Positions 8,832 through 17,245 of a stretch of 64,000 nucleotides of DNA are shown here, piece by piece (the stretch's first letter is position 1; the number at the start of each line of letters is the position of its first letter). The position numbers and the translations under genes are program-made. This stretch comes from Polaromonas sp. JS666 (GTDB lineage: Bacteria; Pseudomonadota; Gammaproteobacteria; Burkholderiales; Burkholderiaceae_C). The notes beneath the pieces were generated by a model. It was not told the DNA's origin. It saw nothing but the letters and a program-made list of their open reading frames with translations, and ran no database searches. Location of the stretch: NCBI RefSeq assembly GCF_000013865.1, contig NC_007948.1, positions 4,455,001 through 4,519,000 of the forward strand. Direction: 5' to 3'.

Positions 8832-9784
8832 ACCGGGACGCCCACATCAACAAAGGGCTCTGGCTCGGCCTGCTGGGCATCGTGATTTTTTCGATCACGC
8901 TGCCGATGACGCGGCTGGCGGTGGGCACGCCCGACGCGCCGCAAATGTCGGGTGTCTTTATTGCGCTGGGCCGCGCCGTGGTCGCGGCGGGCCTGTCAGC
9001 CGTGTTTTTGCTGGCCACGCGCGCGCCCTTTCCCCGGCGCGAGGACTGGTGGCCGCTGGCCATCACCGCGGGCGGCGTGGTGTTCGGCTTCCCGCTGTTC
9101 ACCTCCATCGCCATGCGCCACGTGGAGGCTGTGCATGCCAGTGTGATCGTGGGTGTGCTGCCGCTGGCCACCGCGGCGGTGGGCGCCTTGCTGCACCGCC
9201 AGCGCCCGTCCGCTGGCTTCTGGCTGTGCGCCGCCCTGGGCAGCGCCCTGGTGGTGGCGTTTGCCATGCTGCGTTCGGGCAGCGGGGCCAGCGGCCTGTC
9301 CATCAACATGGCCGACCTGTTGCTGCTGGCCGCCATGCTGTGCGCCGCCGTCGGCTACGGCTATGGTGCCAGGCTGTCGCAACACATGCAGGCCGAGCAC
9401 GTGATCTGCTGGGCGCTGGTGCTGGCCTTGCCGCTCACCCTGCCGCTGGCCGTTGCCAGTTGGCCCGCCGGGCCGATCAAGGCTTCCGCATGGTGGGGCT
9501 TTGCGTATGTGGCGGTATTTTCGATGTGGCTGGGCTTTTTTGCCTGGTACCGCGGCCTGGCGCTGGGTGGCACGGTACGCGTGAGCCAGGTGCAGCTGGT
9601 GCAGCCGTTTTTGTCGATGCTGTTCGCCGTGCCGCTGCTCGGCGAGCGCCTGGACGCCGTGACGGTGGGCTTTGGCCTGGCGGTGATTGCCACGGTGTTT
9701 GTCGGCAAGAAAATGCCGGTGCACCAAGCCGCGCGCGCGCCAATGGCCGGCCCAGGCCCGCTGTTGAACACCCGGGAGCAGTGA
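8828..9784 (+). CDS. EamA/DMT-superfamily transporter
   Basis: 318-residue drug/metabolite transporter with about ten hydrophobic segments arranged as two EamA repeats; the second begins around ADLLLLAAMLCAAVGYGYGARL. The end of repeat 2, VQLVQPFLSMLFAVPLLGERL, is a family hallmark. It is translationally coupled upstream to the LysE exporter, and its stop shares a base with the start of the next gene. Pairing of two unrelated export families in one operon suggests disposal of one class of amino-acid-like metabolites. Substrate unknown. Confidence 0.9.
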   Translation: MNRDAHINKGLWLGLLGIVIFSITLPMTRLAVGTPDAPQMSGVFIALGRAVVAAGLSAVFLLATRAPFPRREDWWPLAITAGGVVFGFPLFTSIAMRHVEAVHASVIVGVLPLATAAVGALLHRQRPSAGFWLCAALGSALVVAFAMLRSGSGASGLSINMADLLLLAAMLCAAVGYGYGARLSQHMQAEHVICWALVLALPLTLPLAVASWPAGPIKASAWWGFAYVAVFSMWLGFFAWYRGLALGGTVRVSQVQLVQPFLSMLFAVPLLGERLDAVTVGFGLAVIATVFVGKKMPVHQAARAPMAGPGPLLNTREQ

Positions 9785-10116
9785 TGTATTCAGCCGCCTT
9801 CATCTTTGAACCCGGTACCTACGACGAGCGATTCCACGCCCTGGACGCACTGATCGAGCAGGCCGCCCACGCAACCCCCGGTTACCTGGGCGCGGAGTCC
9901 TGGAAGTCGCCGGACGGCACGAAGATCAACGCCACCTACTTCTGGGAGACCCAGGAGTCGCTCCGTGCTTTCTCGTTGCACCCCAAGCACCTGGAAGCCA
10001 AACGCCAGTACACCCAGTGGTACAGGGGCTTCCATATTGTCATCTCGGAGGTGCTGCGCTCGTATGGCGATGGCACGATTGCGCACATCACGCCCAACCA
10101 GAGAAAGCCGGCATGA
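9784..10116 (+). CDS. Antibiotic biosynthesis monooxygenase (ABM)-like small protein
   Basis: 110-residue single-domain protein with the ferredoxin-like dimeric alpha/beta barrel pattern of ABM-family heme or quinol mono-oxygenases. The start reads MYSAAFIFEPGTYDERFHALDALIEQAA, followed by PGYLGAESWKSPDG, and ending in KHLEAKRQYTQWYRGFHIVISEV, where the conserved HxxAK-like helix lies. It begins at the base where the EamA gene ends (TGATG), so it belongs to the same transcript. Usually these proteins oxidise small aromatic or quinone-like compounds or act as stress proteins. Exact role not known. Confidence 0.75.
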   Translation: MYSAAFIFEPGTYDERFHALDALIEQAAHATPGYLGAESWKSPDGTKINATYFWETQESLRAFSLHPKHLEAKRQYTQWYRGFHIVISEVLRSYGDGTIAHITPNQRKPA

Positions 10117-10144
10117 GCAGTTCCATCACTTACGCGCAGGCAAC

Positions 10145-10474
10145 ATGAACATCAGCAACATCCCCTTTGGCACAACCGACTGGTCCGCGGTGGCGCGCAC
10201 CGAACACCCGGGCATCACCGGCAAGGCGTTCTGGCGCACGCAGCACTTCGGTGACGTTCGCGTTCGCATGGTCGAGTACACCGCCGGCTATGTGTCCGAC
10301 CACTGGTGCAGCAAAGGGCATATCCTGTTGTGCCTGGAAGGTGAATTGCACACCGAACTGGCAGACGGCAGGCAGCATGTGTTGCTGCCCGGCATGAGTT
10401 ATCAGGTGGCCGACAACGCCGAGGCGCACCGCTCAACGGCGCCGGATGGCGCCAAACTGTTTATCGTGGACTGA
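10145..10474 (+). CDS. DHCW-motif cupin-fold protein
   Basis: 109-residue small cupin-fold protein with the core VSDHWCSKGHILLCLEGELHTELADG, which carries the DHWC motif naming a small uncharacterised family. LPGMSYQVADNAEAHRS is the second cupin strand pair. Starts 28 bp after the ABM gene and is probably the last gene of the lysE operon: a weak terminator-like hairpin follows at 10519-10539. No enzymatic role has been established for the family to my knowledge. Confidence 0.75.
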   Translation: MNISNIPFGTTDWSAVARTEHPGITGKAFWRTQHFGDVRVRMVEYTAGYVSDHWCSKGHILLCLEGELHTELADGRQHVLLPGMSYQVADNAEAHRSTAPDGAKLFIVD

Positions 10475-10518
10475 CTCGATGAAACCCTCTTTCGTTCAAA
10501 CGTTTGCGCGCCTTTTGT

Positions 10519-10539
10519 AAGCGAATCACGCTTCTTTTT
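10519..10539 (+). terminator. Weak intrinsic terminator-like hairpin
   Basis: AAGCG, a five-base loop, CGCTT, then C and five T. The stem is only five pairs, so termination would be inefficient. It lies in the 88-bp gap between the DHCW cupin and the DJ-1/PfpI gene and would separate the lysE operon from the next unit. Confidence 0.35.
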
Positions 10540-10562
10540 CAACCAGAACCGGGGCCATACTC

Positions 10563-11207
10563 ATGCACATAGCCATCCTGACATTCGACGGGTTCAACGA
10601 GCTGGACTCATTGATTGCCTATGGAATGCTGAGCCGCATTTCATTATTGGGTGATGCCGACTGGAAGGTAAGCATTTCCAGTCCGACTGCGCGGGTGACA
10701 TCGATGAACGGGTTAACCATCGATGCTCACATTGGCCTGAAAGAAGCCAACCAGGCCGATGCCGTATTAATAGGCAGCGGCATGAAAACGCGTGAAGTCG
10801 CCAACGACCCGTCCATCCTCGGTCAGCTGCAGCTCAACCCGCAAAGGCAACTCATCGCAGCGCAGTGTTCCGGAACATTTTTGCTCGCAAAGCTGGGCCT
10901 CATCGGCCAAACCCCGGCGTGCACAGACTCAAGCAGCAAGCCCTGGGTACAAGCTGCCGGGGTCAAGATTTTGAACCAGGCTTTTTTTGCGGATGGCAAC
11001 CTGGCAACCGCTGGGGGCTGCTTGTCTGCTCAATACATTTCTGCCTGGATGATTGCCCGATTACGGGGGGCTGCCGAAGCCAGGGAGGTGCTGCACTATT
11101 TTGCCCCGGTAGGTGAAAAAGACGAGTACGTGGCGCGGGCACTTTCACATATCAACGCGAATTTACCGGAACAGCCGGTAGCGCCGGAAACTGCCAGCGC
11201 ATCGTGA
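10563..11207 (+). CDS. DJ-1/PfpI-family protein
   Basis: 214-residue member of the class I glutamine amidotransferase-like superfamily. The nucleophile elbow is AAQCSGTFLLAKLG with Cys102, and an acidic partner sits in FDGFNELD near residue 13-15. Sequence fits the ThiJ/PfpI branch with a Glu and Cys but without a clear protease triad. The strand pattern of the Rossmann-like fold runs to about residue 190, followed by a Pro/Ala-rich tail. Codon use is slightly less GC-rich than its neighbours. Possible roles are isonitrile hydratase, glyoxalase III-like or regulatory activity; I cannot decide. Confidence 0.8.
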   Translation: MHIAILTFDGFNELDSLIAYGMLSRISLLGDADWKVSISSPTARVTSMNGLTIDAHIGLKEANQADAVLIGSGMKTREVANDPSILGQLQLNPQRQLIAAQCSGTFLLAKLGLIGQTPACTDSSSKPWVQAAGVKILNQAFFADGNLATAGGCLSAQYISAWMIARLRGAAEAREVLHYFAPVGEKDEYVARALSHINANLPEQPVAPETASAS

Positions 11208-11225
11208 GCTTGCCGGATCAAGCTG

Positions 11226-11696
11226 ATGGACATTACGCCGGAGACTCCCGAACAAGCACGCCAACGGCTTTTGCGCGTGATGGCACATGCGCGCGTGGAC
11301 GTACTGCCTTGTGACTACACATTTGCCGAATTTCCTGTGGCGCAGTTTCCCGCGGACCTGGCATCAAGCCTCGCCAGCAATGCGCTGGCCCTGGTGCGCG
11401 ACCAGGCCGTATGGAGTGCCTTGGTTCCCGCGTCTGCTCAAACGAAAGCAGAAGACTGCTACACGGTGGTGTGCTTCCATTTCGCCCCCAATATCCCCAA
11501 CAGCGGCTTTGTAGGTTGGCTCGCCAGCGAGTTCAAGCGCCAGCTGGGTACGGGCGTGTTTGTCGTCTGCGGGCATAACTCGGCCGATGGCGGGGTGTTT
11601 GACTACTGGGGAATCCCCAACAGCGTGGCCCGGCAAGCCACCAGCCTGATCCACGCCATGCAATCACAGGGACAGGGGCAAGGGGGCGCAGAATGA
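11226..11696 (+). CDS. Conserved hypothetical protein (possible DUF6196-type)
   Basis: 156-residue soluble protein with no signal or membrane segment. The C-terminal part FVVCGHNSADGGVFDYWGIPNSVARQATSL looks like a conserved structured motif, and the middle (YTVVCFHFAPNIPNSGFVGWLASEFKRQLG) has alternating strands and helices. I associate this pattern with a small uncharacterised family (possibly DUF6196) but am not sure. It starts 18 bp after the DJ-1 gene and is probably cotranscribed. The tail is Gln/Gly-rich. Function unknown. Confidence 0.6.
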   Translation: MDITPETPEQARQRLLRVMAHARVDVLPCDYTFAEFPVAQFPADLASSLASNALALVRDQAVWSALVPASAQTKAEDCYTVVCFHFAPNIPNSGFVGWLASEFKRQLGTGVFVVCGHNSADGGVFDYWGIPNSVARQATSLIHAMQSQGQGQGGAE

Positions 11697-11819
11697 AAGC
11701 GCCGATTCACCATGCCCTGGCGTGCCTGCCGGCCGCCGGTGCGCCGCACCATGCTGACAACTTTGCAGAAGATTTTTTGACCAGGGCTGTCTTTTACGGC
11801 CCGCAAGGAGGAGAGTGAA

Positions 11820-13040
11820 ATGGAATGGACCCAAGCGCACCGCGCCCAAAAAATGAACCCCTCGGTGATCCGCGAGATTCTCAAGGTCACCGAGAAACCC
11901 GGCATCATCAGCTTTGCCGGCGGGCTGCCTTCGCCCAAGACCTTTCCGGTCGCCGCCTTTCGCGAGGCCTGCGACAAGGTGCTGCGTGAAGACGGCCATG
12001 CCGCGCTGCAGTACGCGGCCAGCGAAGGCTACGCCCCGCTGCGCGAGATGGTCGCGGCCATGTTGCCCTGGGATGTCGATCCGGCGCAGGTGCTGATCAC
12101 CACCGGCTCGCAGCAGGGCCTGGATTTGATCGCCAAAATCCTGATCGATGCGGGCAGCCGCGTGCTGGTGGAAACGCCCACCTACCTGGGCGCGCTGCAG
12201 GCTTTCACGCCCATGGAACCCGACATCGTCAGCGTGGCCAGCGACGACGAAGGCGTGGACCTTGCCGATCTCGAACGCAAGGCGGCCGGCGCCCGTTTCT
12301 TCTATGTGCTGCCCAATTTCCAGAACCCGACCGGCCGCACCATGACCGAAGAACGCCGTGCGGCGCTGAGCGCTGAAGCCGCGCGCCTGGGTCTGCCCAT
12401 CGTGGAAGACAACCCCTATGGCGATCTCTGGTTTGACAACCCGCCGCCGCTGCCGCTGACGGCACGCAACCCCGAGGGCTGTGTCTACCTCGGTTCGTTT
12501 TCCAAGGTGCTGGCGCCGGGGCTGCGGCTGGGCTTCATGGTGGCGCCCAAGGCGCTCTACCCCAAGCTGCTGCAGGCCAAGCAGGCCGCCGACCTGCACA
12601 GCCCGGGTTTTAACCAGCGCATGGTGGCTGAAGTCATGAAGGGCGGCTTTCTGGACCGCCATGTGCCGACCATACGGGCGCTCTACAAGTCGCAGCGCGA
12701 TGCCATGCTGGCCGCGATGCAGCGCGAAATGCCCGAAGGCGTCACCTGGAACACGCCGGCGGGTGGCATGTTCCTGTGGGCGCGCCTGCCCCAGGGCATG
12801 AATGCGGTGGACCTGTTGCCCCATGCCGTGGAGCGGGGTGTGGCCTTCGTACCCGGCGCTGCGTTTTATGCGGACACGGCGGACGCGCGTACCCTGCGCC
12901 TGTCGTTTGTCACGGCAAGCGTGGAGCAGATCAATATCGGCATCGCCGCACTGGCCGCCGCGATTCGCGAGCTGCAGGCACCTGCCGCGCCGGCGGCTTC
13001 ACAGGCCGCGACGAATCAGGCACTGGCAGCCAGCCTTTAA
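11820..13040 (+). CDS. PLP-dependent aminotransferase (2-aminoadipate/aromatic class I type)
   Basis: 406-residue fold-type I aminotransferase of the LysN/ARO8-like group. It starts after a strong AGGAGG site. Visible landmarks are FAGGLPSPKTFP (residues 32-43, substrate pocket), TGSQQGLDLIAK (95-106), the asparagine of NFQNPTGRT (166-174), the Asp/Tyr of VEDNPYGDL (195-203), and the PLP lysine K229 in LGSFSKVLAPGLRLGF. It would move amino groups between 2-oxo acids and amino acids such as 2-aminoadipate, leucine or aromatic amino acids. The C-terminal 20 residues are Ala/Gln-rich. It is followed closely by a glutathione S-transferase. Confidence 0.9.
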   Translation: MEWTQAHRAQKMNPSVIREILKVTEKPGIISFAGGLPSPKTFPVAAFREACDKVLREDGHAALQYAASEGYAPLREMVAAMLPWDVDPAQVLITTGSQQGLDLIAKILIDAGSRVLVETPTYLGALQAFTPMEPDIVSVASDDEGVDLADLERKAAGARFFYVLPNFQNPTGRTMTEERRAALSAEAARLGLPIVEDNPYGDLWFDNPPPLPLTARNPEGCVYLGSFSKVLAPGLRLGFMVAPKALYPKLLQAKQAADLHSPGFNQRMVAEVMKGGFLDRHVPTIRALYKSQRDAMLAAMQREMPEGVTWNTPAGGMFLWARLPQGMNAVDLLPHAVERGVAFVPGAAFYADTADARTLRLSFVTASVEQINIGIAALAAAIRELQAPAAPAASQAATNQALAASL

Positions 13041-13081
13041 ACCGTCCAAAATTCGTCAACACTTCAGGAAAGACATCCAGC

Positions 13082-13702
13082 ATGCTGCATATCTGGGGAC
13101 GCATCAGCTCCATCAATGTCAAGAAAGTCGTCTGGACCGCGCAGGAGCTCGGGCTGAACTTTCAGCGCACCGATGCCGGCGGCCTGTTCGGCATCGTCAA
13201 GACGCCCGAGTATGTGCGGCTGAATCCCAATTCCACGGTGCCCGTGATCGAGGACGACGACTTCGTGCTGTGGGAGTCCAATGTGATCGTGCGTTACCTG
13301 TGCGCCAAACATTCGGCGGGCCAGATGTACCCCACCGACCTGCGTGCGCGTTTTGACGCCGAGCGCTGGATGGACTGGCAGCAAACCACGCTGAACCCGG
13401 CCAGCCGCCCCGGCTTCTGGCAGCTGATCCGCACGCCGGCGGAGCAACGCAATGCGGCGGTGATTGCCGAGTCGAACGCCGCGGTCGAATCCCTGATGGC
13501 GACGCTGGACCGGCACCTCGCACAGCGCACCTACATGGCCGGCGAGCATTTTTCCATGGCCGACATTCCCCTGGCCTGCGAAGTGCACCGCTGGTTCGGC
13601 CTGCCGCAGCCGCGCCAGAGCCGGCCGAACCTCGAGCGCTGGTATGCGGGCATCCGCGCCCGGCAAGCCAGCAAGGGCGTGCTGGACCTGGCGCTGTCCT
13701 GA
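13082..13702 (+). CDS. Glutathione S-transferase
   Basis: 206-residue cytosolic GST. The N-terminal thioredoxin-like domain reads MLHIWGRISSINVKKVVWTAQELGLNF, with the conserved cis-Pro segment STVPVIEDDDFVLWESNVIVRYL (ending with the Glu-Ser glutathione site). The all-helical C-terminal domain includes HFSMADIPLACEVHRWFGL, the family capping box. An open frame continues upstream, but the ATG at 13082 is the family start. It lies 41 bp after the aminotransferase. Substrate unknown; such GSTs conjugate or isomerise electrophiles. Confidence 0.9.
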   Translation: MLHIWGRISSINVKKVVWTAQELGLNFQRTDAGGLFGIVKTPEYVRLNPNSTVPVIEDDDFVLWESNVIVRYLCAKHSAGQMYPTDLRARFDAERWMDWQQTTLNPASRPGFWQLIRTPAEQRNAAVIAESNAAVESLMATLDRHLAQRTYMAGEHFSMADIPLACEVHRWFGLPQPRQSRPNLERWYAGIRARQASKGVLDLALS

Positions 13703-13724
13703 CACCTTCAAACGGACCCACACC

Positions 13725-14720
13725 ATGAAAACCAGACCCTTTCAACAAGTCGATGTGTTCACCGCGGTGCCTTATTTCGGCAACCCGCTGGCCGTGGTGC
13801 TCAACGCAAGCGGCCTCGATGACGAGGCGATGCAGCGCTTTGCCCGCTGGACGAACTTGTCGGAGACCACCTTCGTGCAACCGCCAGCCAACCCGTCGGC
13901 CGACTACCGGGTGCGCATCTTCACGCCCGGCGGCGAGCTGCCCTTTGCCGGCCATCCCACGCTGGGCAGCTGCCACAGCTGGCTGCAGGCGGGCGGACAG
14001 CCGCGCAACCCGGACTTCATCGTGCAGGAATGCAAGATTGGCCTGGTGAAAATCCGGCGCGAAGGCGCGCGTCTGGCCTTCGCAGCGCCGCCCCTCAAGC
14101 GCTCCGCGCCCAGCCCGGCACTGCTGGCCCAGGTCGCAGCCGCCCTCGGCGTGAAAGCGCCGCAGATTCTTGCCGCGCAGCTGCTCGACAACGGGCCGGT
14201 CTGGCTCGGCCTGCTGCTGGACAGCCCGGAAACCGTGCTGCAGCTCACGCCCAACCATCTGGAGCTTGAAAAGCTGGACGCCAAGGTTGGCGTGGCGGCC
14301 GTCTACCAACCCGAGGAAACGCCGTCGCTGATCGCCCGTGCCAACCGCGAAGCGCAGGCTTTTGTTGCCCCCACGCTTGCCACTGCGTGTGCTGCGCTGC
14401 CCCCCGAGGGGGCTGAACTTGCTCGGGGCGGCCCTTCGCTGCGTTCGATGGCCTCCATGACGGCCAGCGCCGAGCCGGACCTGGAAGTGCGCGCCTTTGT
14501 CGCCTCCATCGGCATCAACGAAGACCCGGTGACCGGCAGCCTCAATGCCGGCCTGGCGCAGTGGCTGATCGCGGAAGGGCATGTGCCCGAGCGCTATCTG
14601 GCCGCGCAAGGGGTGTGCCTGGGCCGCGCGGGACAGGTTCATATCGAGCGCGATGCCTCAGGGCAGGTGTGGGTCGGCGGTGAATCGGTGACCTGCATCA
14701 CCGGCCAGGTCATGCTGTAG
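13725..14720 (+). CDS. PhzF-family isomerase with repeat-derived insertion
   Basis: 331-residue PhzF/DapF-fold protein. The start MKTRPFQQVDVFTAVPYFGNPLAVV, the catalytic-type Glu47 in NLSETTFV, FTPGGELPFAGHPTLG (67-81) and GINEDPVTGSLNAGLAQW (263-280) are all family landmarks. PhzF members isomerise small ring acids such as dihydro-hydroxyanthranilate; relatives act on other amino acid derivatives. The protein is about 30 residues longer than usual: residues about 215-243 are encoded by a GC-rich interspersed repeat (14367-14434) that is read through in frame just before the DLEVRAF strand. The insertion lies in what should be a loop of the second domain, so activity may survive. Starts 22 bp after the GST. 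Confidence 0.88.
   Translation: MKTRPFQQVDVFTAVPYFGNPLAVVLNASGLDDEAMQRFARWTNLSETTFVQPPANPSADYRVRIFTPGGELPFAGHPTLGSCHSWLQAGGQPRNPDFIVQECKIGLVKIRREGARLAFAAPPLKRSAPSPALLAQVAAALGVKAPQILAAQLLDNGPVWLGLLLDSPETVLQLTPNHLELEKLDAKVGVAAVYQPEETPSLIARANREAQAFVAPTLATACAALPPEGAELARGGPSLRSMASMTASAEPDLEVRAFVASIGINEDPVTGSLNAGLAQWLIAEGHVPERYLAAQGVCLGRAGQVHIERDASGQVWVGGESVTCITGQVML
14367..14434 (-). repeat. GC-rich interspersed repeat inside the phzF-like gene
   Basis: Runs from GCCCCCACGCTTGCCAC through a GCGCTGCCCCCC/GAGGGGGC core to GGGGCGGCCC. It is the reverse complement of the copy in sufS (49207-49280) at most positions. It has no stop codon in the host frame and adds roughly 23 residues. No clear target duplication is seen here. 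Confidence 0.8.
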
Positions 14721-14723
14721 ACC

Positions 14724-15440
14724 ATGAAAATCGCGGCCCACGCCTCCCAGCCCCTGGCGTCGCAGGTCGACCACCTGGTGGTGGTGGCGGCCAGCTTGGC
14801 CGAAGGCGTGCAGTGGTGCGAAGCCTCGTTGGGCATCACGCCCGGGCCGGGCGGCGAGCATGCGCTGATGGGAACGCACAACCGCCTCTTCACCGTGGCC
14901 TCACCGGCCTATCCGCAGTCCTACCTCGAAATCATGGCCATCCACGCAGACGCCCCCTGCGCCCGCACTTCGGGTGCCAAGCGCTGGTTTGATCTGGACG
15001 ACCGGGAGCTGCAGCTGCAGCTGGCCAAGCACGGGCCGCAACTGGCGCACTTTGTCGCGAGCACGACGCAGGCACAGGCCGGCGTGCGGGCGCTGGCCCG
15101 CCTGGGCCTGGACCGGGGGGAGGTGCTGCAAGCCTCGCGCATGACCCCGCAGGGCTTGCTGGACTGGAGAATCACCGTGCGCCAAGACGGCCAGCGGTTG
15201 TTCTATGGAGCGCTGCCGACGCTGATCCAGTGGGGCGCGGTCCACCCGACGCATCACATGGCCGCCTCGGGCGTCACGCTGCAGTCGCTGCAGGCCAGCC
15301 ACCCGCGGCCCGACGCGCTGCGCGCAGGCTACCAGGCCATCGGGCTCACTGGCGTGGAGATCGTGCAGGGCTCCCCCAATCTCATCGCCACGCTGCAAAC
15401 GCCGCGGGGTGTCGTCACGCTGGAGTCCAGGGGTATTTAA
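14724..15440 (+). CDS. VOC/glyoxalase-like domain protein
   Basis: 238-residue protein with a glyoxalase-like N-terminal half: QVDHLVVVAASLAEGVQWCEASLGI, then PGGEHALMGTHNRLFTV and YLEIMAIHADAP, where His14-type and Glu metal ligands of the vicinal oxygen chelate fold would sit. The second half (IQWGAVHPTHHMAASGVTLQSL) looks like a second betaalphabetabetabeta module. The ATG is 3 bp after the PhzF stop, so the two are one transcript. Typical activities are dioxygenase, lyase or isomerase with a divalent metal. Exact reaction unknown. Confidence 0.8.
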   Translation: MKIAAHASQPLASQVDHLVVVAASLAEGVQWCEASLGITPGPGGEHALMGTHNRLFTVASPAYPQSYLEIMAIHADAPCARTSGAKRWFDLDDRELQLQLAKHGPQLAHFVASTTQAQAGVRALARLGLDRGEVLQASRMTPQGLLDWRITVRQDGQRLFYGALPTLIQWGAVHPTHHMAASGVTLQSLQASHPRPDALRAGYQAIGLTGVEIVQGSPNLIATLQTPRGVVTLESRGI

Positions 15441-15479
15441 AGCGTCGCAAGAGTAAAGAGAAAGAGAAAAAGGAACACC

Positions 15480-16118
15480 ATGTTGACAATTCAGGAACTC
15501 GCCTGGTTTGCACTTGCTGCGCTCGTGCTGGTGCTCACGCCCGGGCCGAACATGATTTATTGCATTTCGCGCACCCTGTGTCAGGGCCGCAGTGCCGGGC
15601 TCATTTCGCTGGGCGGCGTCGTGCTGGGTTTTGTGGTCCACCTGCTGGCCGCTTCATTCGGCCTGACGGCCCTGCTGCTGGCCGTTCCGCTGGCCTTTGA
15701 CACCATCAAGCTGGCCGGCGCGATGTATCTGCTGTGGCTGGCCTGGCAGGCGGTCAAGCCGGGTGGATTGGCGCCGTTCGAGACGCACGAATTGCCGCAC
15801 GATCCGCCGCACAGGCTGTTCCTCATGGGCTTCATGACCAATCTGCTCAACCCGAAGGTGGCCATGTTTTACCTGTCTTTCTTCCCGCAGTTTCTGCATC
15901 CGGAACGCGGCGAACTGCTGCTGCAAAGCCTGAGCCTGGGCACCGTGCAAATCGGCATCAGCACCGGCGTCAACACGGTGCTCGTCTGCTTCGCGGCCGG
16001 GATGGCCGGCTTCCTGAACCGCAACCGCCGCTGGATGCGCGTGCAGCGTTATGTGATGGGTAGCGTGCTGGGCTTGCTGGCGCTACGCCTGCTGTCCGAG
16101 AAGCGGGCTGCGGCATGA
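15480..16118 (+). CDS. LysE-family amino acid exporter (second copy)
   Basis: 212-residue inner-membrane exporter with about six hydrophobic segments. LTPGPNMIYCISRTLCQGRSAG (residues 20-41) is the LysE/RhtB signature, and MGFMTNLLNPKVAMFYLSFFPQF is the conserved fourth-helix region with the Asn-Pro pair. It is clearly diverged from the LysE protein at 8220. A GGA site lies ahead of the start. Its TGA overlaps an ATG that opens a repeat-like spacer leading to the dehydratase gene. Joint presence with a PLP dehydratase suggests export of threonine or a related amino acid. Confidence 0.9.
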   Translation: MLTIQELAWFALAALVLVLTPGPNMIYCISRTLCQGRSAGLISLGGVVLGFVVHLLAASFGLTALLLAVPLAFDTIKLAGAMYLLWLAWQAVKPGGLAPFETHELPHDPPHRLFLMGFMTNLLNPKVAMFYLSFFPQFLHPERGELLLQSLSLGTVQIGISTGVNTVLVCFAAGMAGFLNRNRRWMRVQRYVMGSVLGLLALRLLSEKRAAA

Positions 16119-16182
16119 GCCGCCGGGCCGCTCCCAAGGCGAAAGGCACCGCAGCGCGCAGTGCGGAGGTCAAGCAATGAGC
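16115..16182 (+). repeat. Repeat-like spacer at the lysE/dehydratase junction, flanked by ATGAGC
   Basis: The 6-mer ATGAGC occurs at 16115, overlapping the LysE stop, and again at 16177, the dehydratase start. The 56 bp between begin CGCCGGGCCGCTCCCAAGGCG, close to the left end of the sufS repeat (GCCGGGCCGTCCCAAGGCG). The spacer itself forms a 21-codon frame (16115-16180) that starts inside the LysE stop and ends on the dehydratase ATG, so ATGA coupling is kept at both ends. Whether this mini-frame is translated is unknown. Confidence 0.5.
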
Positions 16183-17184
16183 ACCACGCTGCACGGCACG
16201 CCCACGGTCACCCCGCGGGCCGATGGCCTTCCTTCGCTGCGCGCCATCGAAGAGGCGGCCGGCGTGGTCTACCGGGAGTTCCAGGCCACGCCGCAATACC
16301 GCTGGGGCCTGTCCAGCCAGCGGCTGGGCACCGACTGCTGGATCAAGCACGAGAACCACACGCCGGTTGGCGCCTTCAAGATCCGCGGCGGCCTCACCTA
16401 CTTTGACGCCCTGAAAAAAAGCGGCACGCTCCCCCTCGAGGTCATCAGCGCCACACGGGGCAACCACGGCCAGAGCATAGGCTGGGCCGCCCGCGCCCAT
16501 GGTGTGGCCTGCACCATCGTCGTTCCGCACGGCAATTCGATCGAGAAGAATGCAGCCATGCGTGCGCTCGGCGTGACGCTGATCGAGCACGGCCAGGACT
16601 TCCAGGAGAGCCGCGAATTTGCCATCCAGCTGGCCGCCGAACGCGGCGCCCACATGGTGCCCAGCTTTCACGCTGACCTGCTGCGCGGCGTGGCTACCAG
16701 CTGGTGGGAATTCATGCAGGCCGTGCCGCAGCTGGACGTGGTGTACGTGCCGATTGGCCAGGGCTCCGGGGCCTGCTCGGCCATTGCCGCCAAACTGGCG
16801 CTCGGACGTAAGCTGCGCATCGTCGGCGTGGTGAGCGCGCATGCCACCACCTACGCCGATTCCCTGGCGGCAGGCCGCGTGGTCGAGGCACCGGTGACAA
16901 CCCGGCTGGCCGACGGCATGGCCTGTCGTATCGCGGACCCTGCGGCGCTCGAACTCATGGCGCCCCATATCGACCACCTGGTGCAGGTCACCGATGACGA
17001 GGTCGCGCAGGCGATGCGCGATCTGTATGCGGACACGCACAACGTGGCCGAAGGGGCAGGCGCGGCCAGCTTTGCCGCCGCCATGCAGGAGCGCAGCGAG
17101 CTCAAGGGACAGGTGGTCGGCACCACGCTGTGCGGCAGCAATGTGGACAGCACCACGCTGGCCAGCGTACTCGGGGCCTGCTGA
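16177..17184 (+). CDS. PLP-dependent threonine/serine dehydratase
   Basis: 335-residue fold-type II PLP enzyme. Landmarks are the Schiff-base lysine K68 in HTPVGAFKIRGG, the Asn loop SATRGNHGQSIGWAA, the Gly-rich phosphate cradle PIGQGSGACSAIAA, and the C-terminal TLCGSNVDS with the Ser that contacts the pyridine nitrogen. It deaminates threonine or serine to the 2-oxo acid. There is no C-terminal ACT/regulatory domain, so it is a catabolic or single-domain type rather than biosynthetic IlvA. It follows the second LysE exporter with ATG coupling through the repeat-like spacer. Confidence 0.88.
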   Translation: MSTTLHGTPTVTPRADGLPSLRAIEEAAGVVYREFQATPQYRWGLSSQRLGTDCWIKHENHTPVGAFKIRGGLTYFDALKKSGTLPLEVISATRGNHGQSIGWAARAHGVACTIVVPHGNSIEKNAAMRALGVTLIEHGQDFQESREFAIQLAAERGAHMVPSFHADLLRGVATSWWEFMQAVPQLDVVYVPIGQGSGACSAIAAKLALGRKLRIVGVVSAHATTYADSLAAGRVVEAPVTTRLADGMACRIADPAALELMAPHIDHLVQVTDDEVAQAMRDLYADTHNVAEGAGAASFAAAMQERSELKGQVVGTTLCGSNVDSTTLASVLGAC

Positions 17185-17245
17185 CGCCCGCCCTGTCGTC
17201 GCACTTGGGACAGGCTGCGGCGCCCGCCTGGCCTAAATTCACGCC

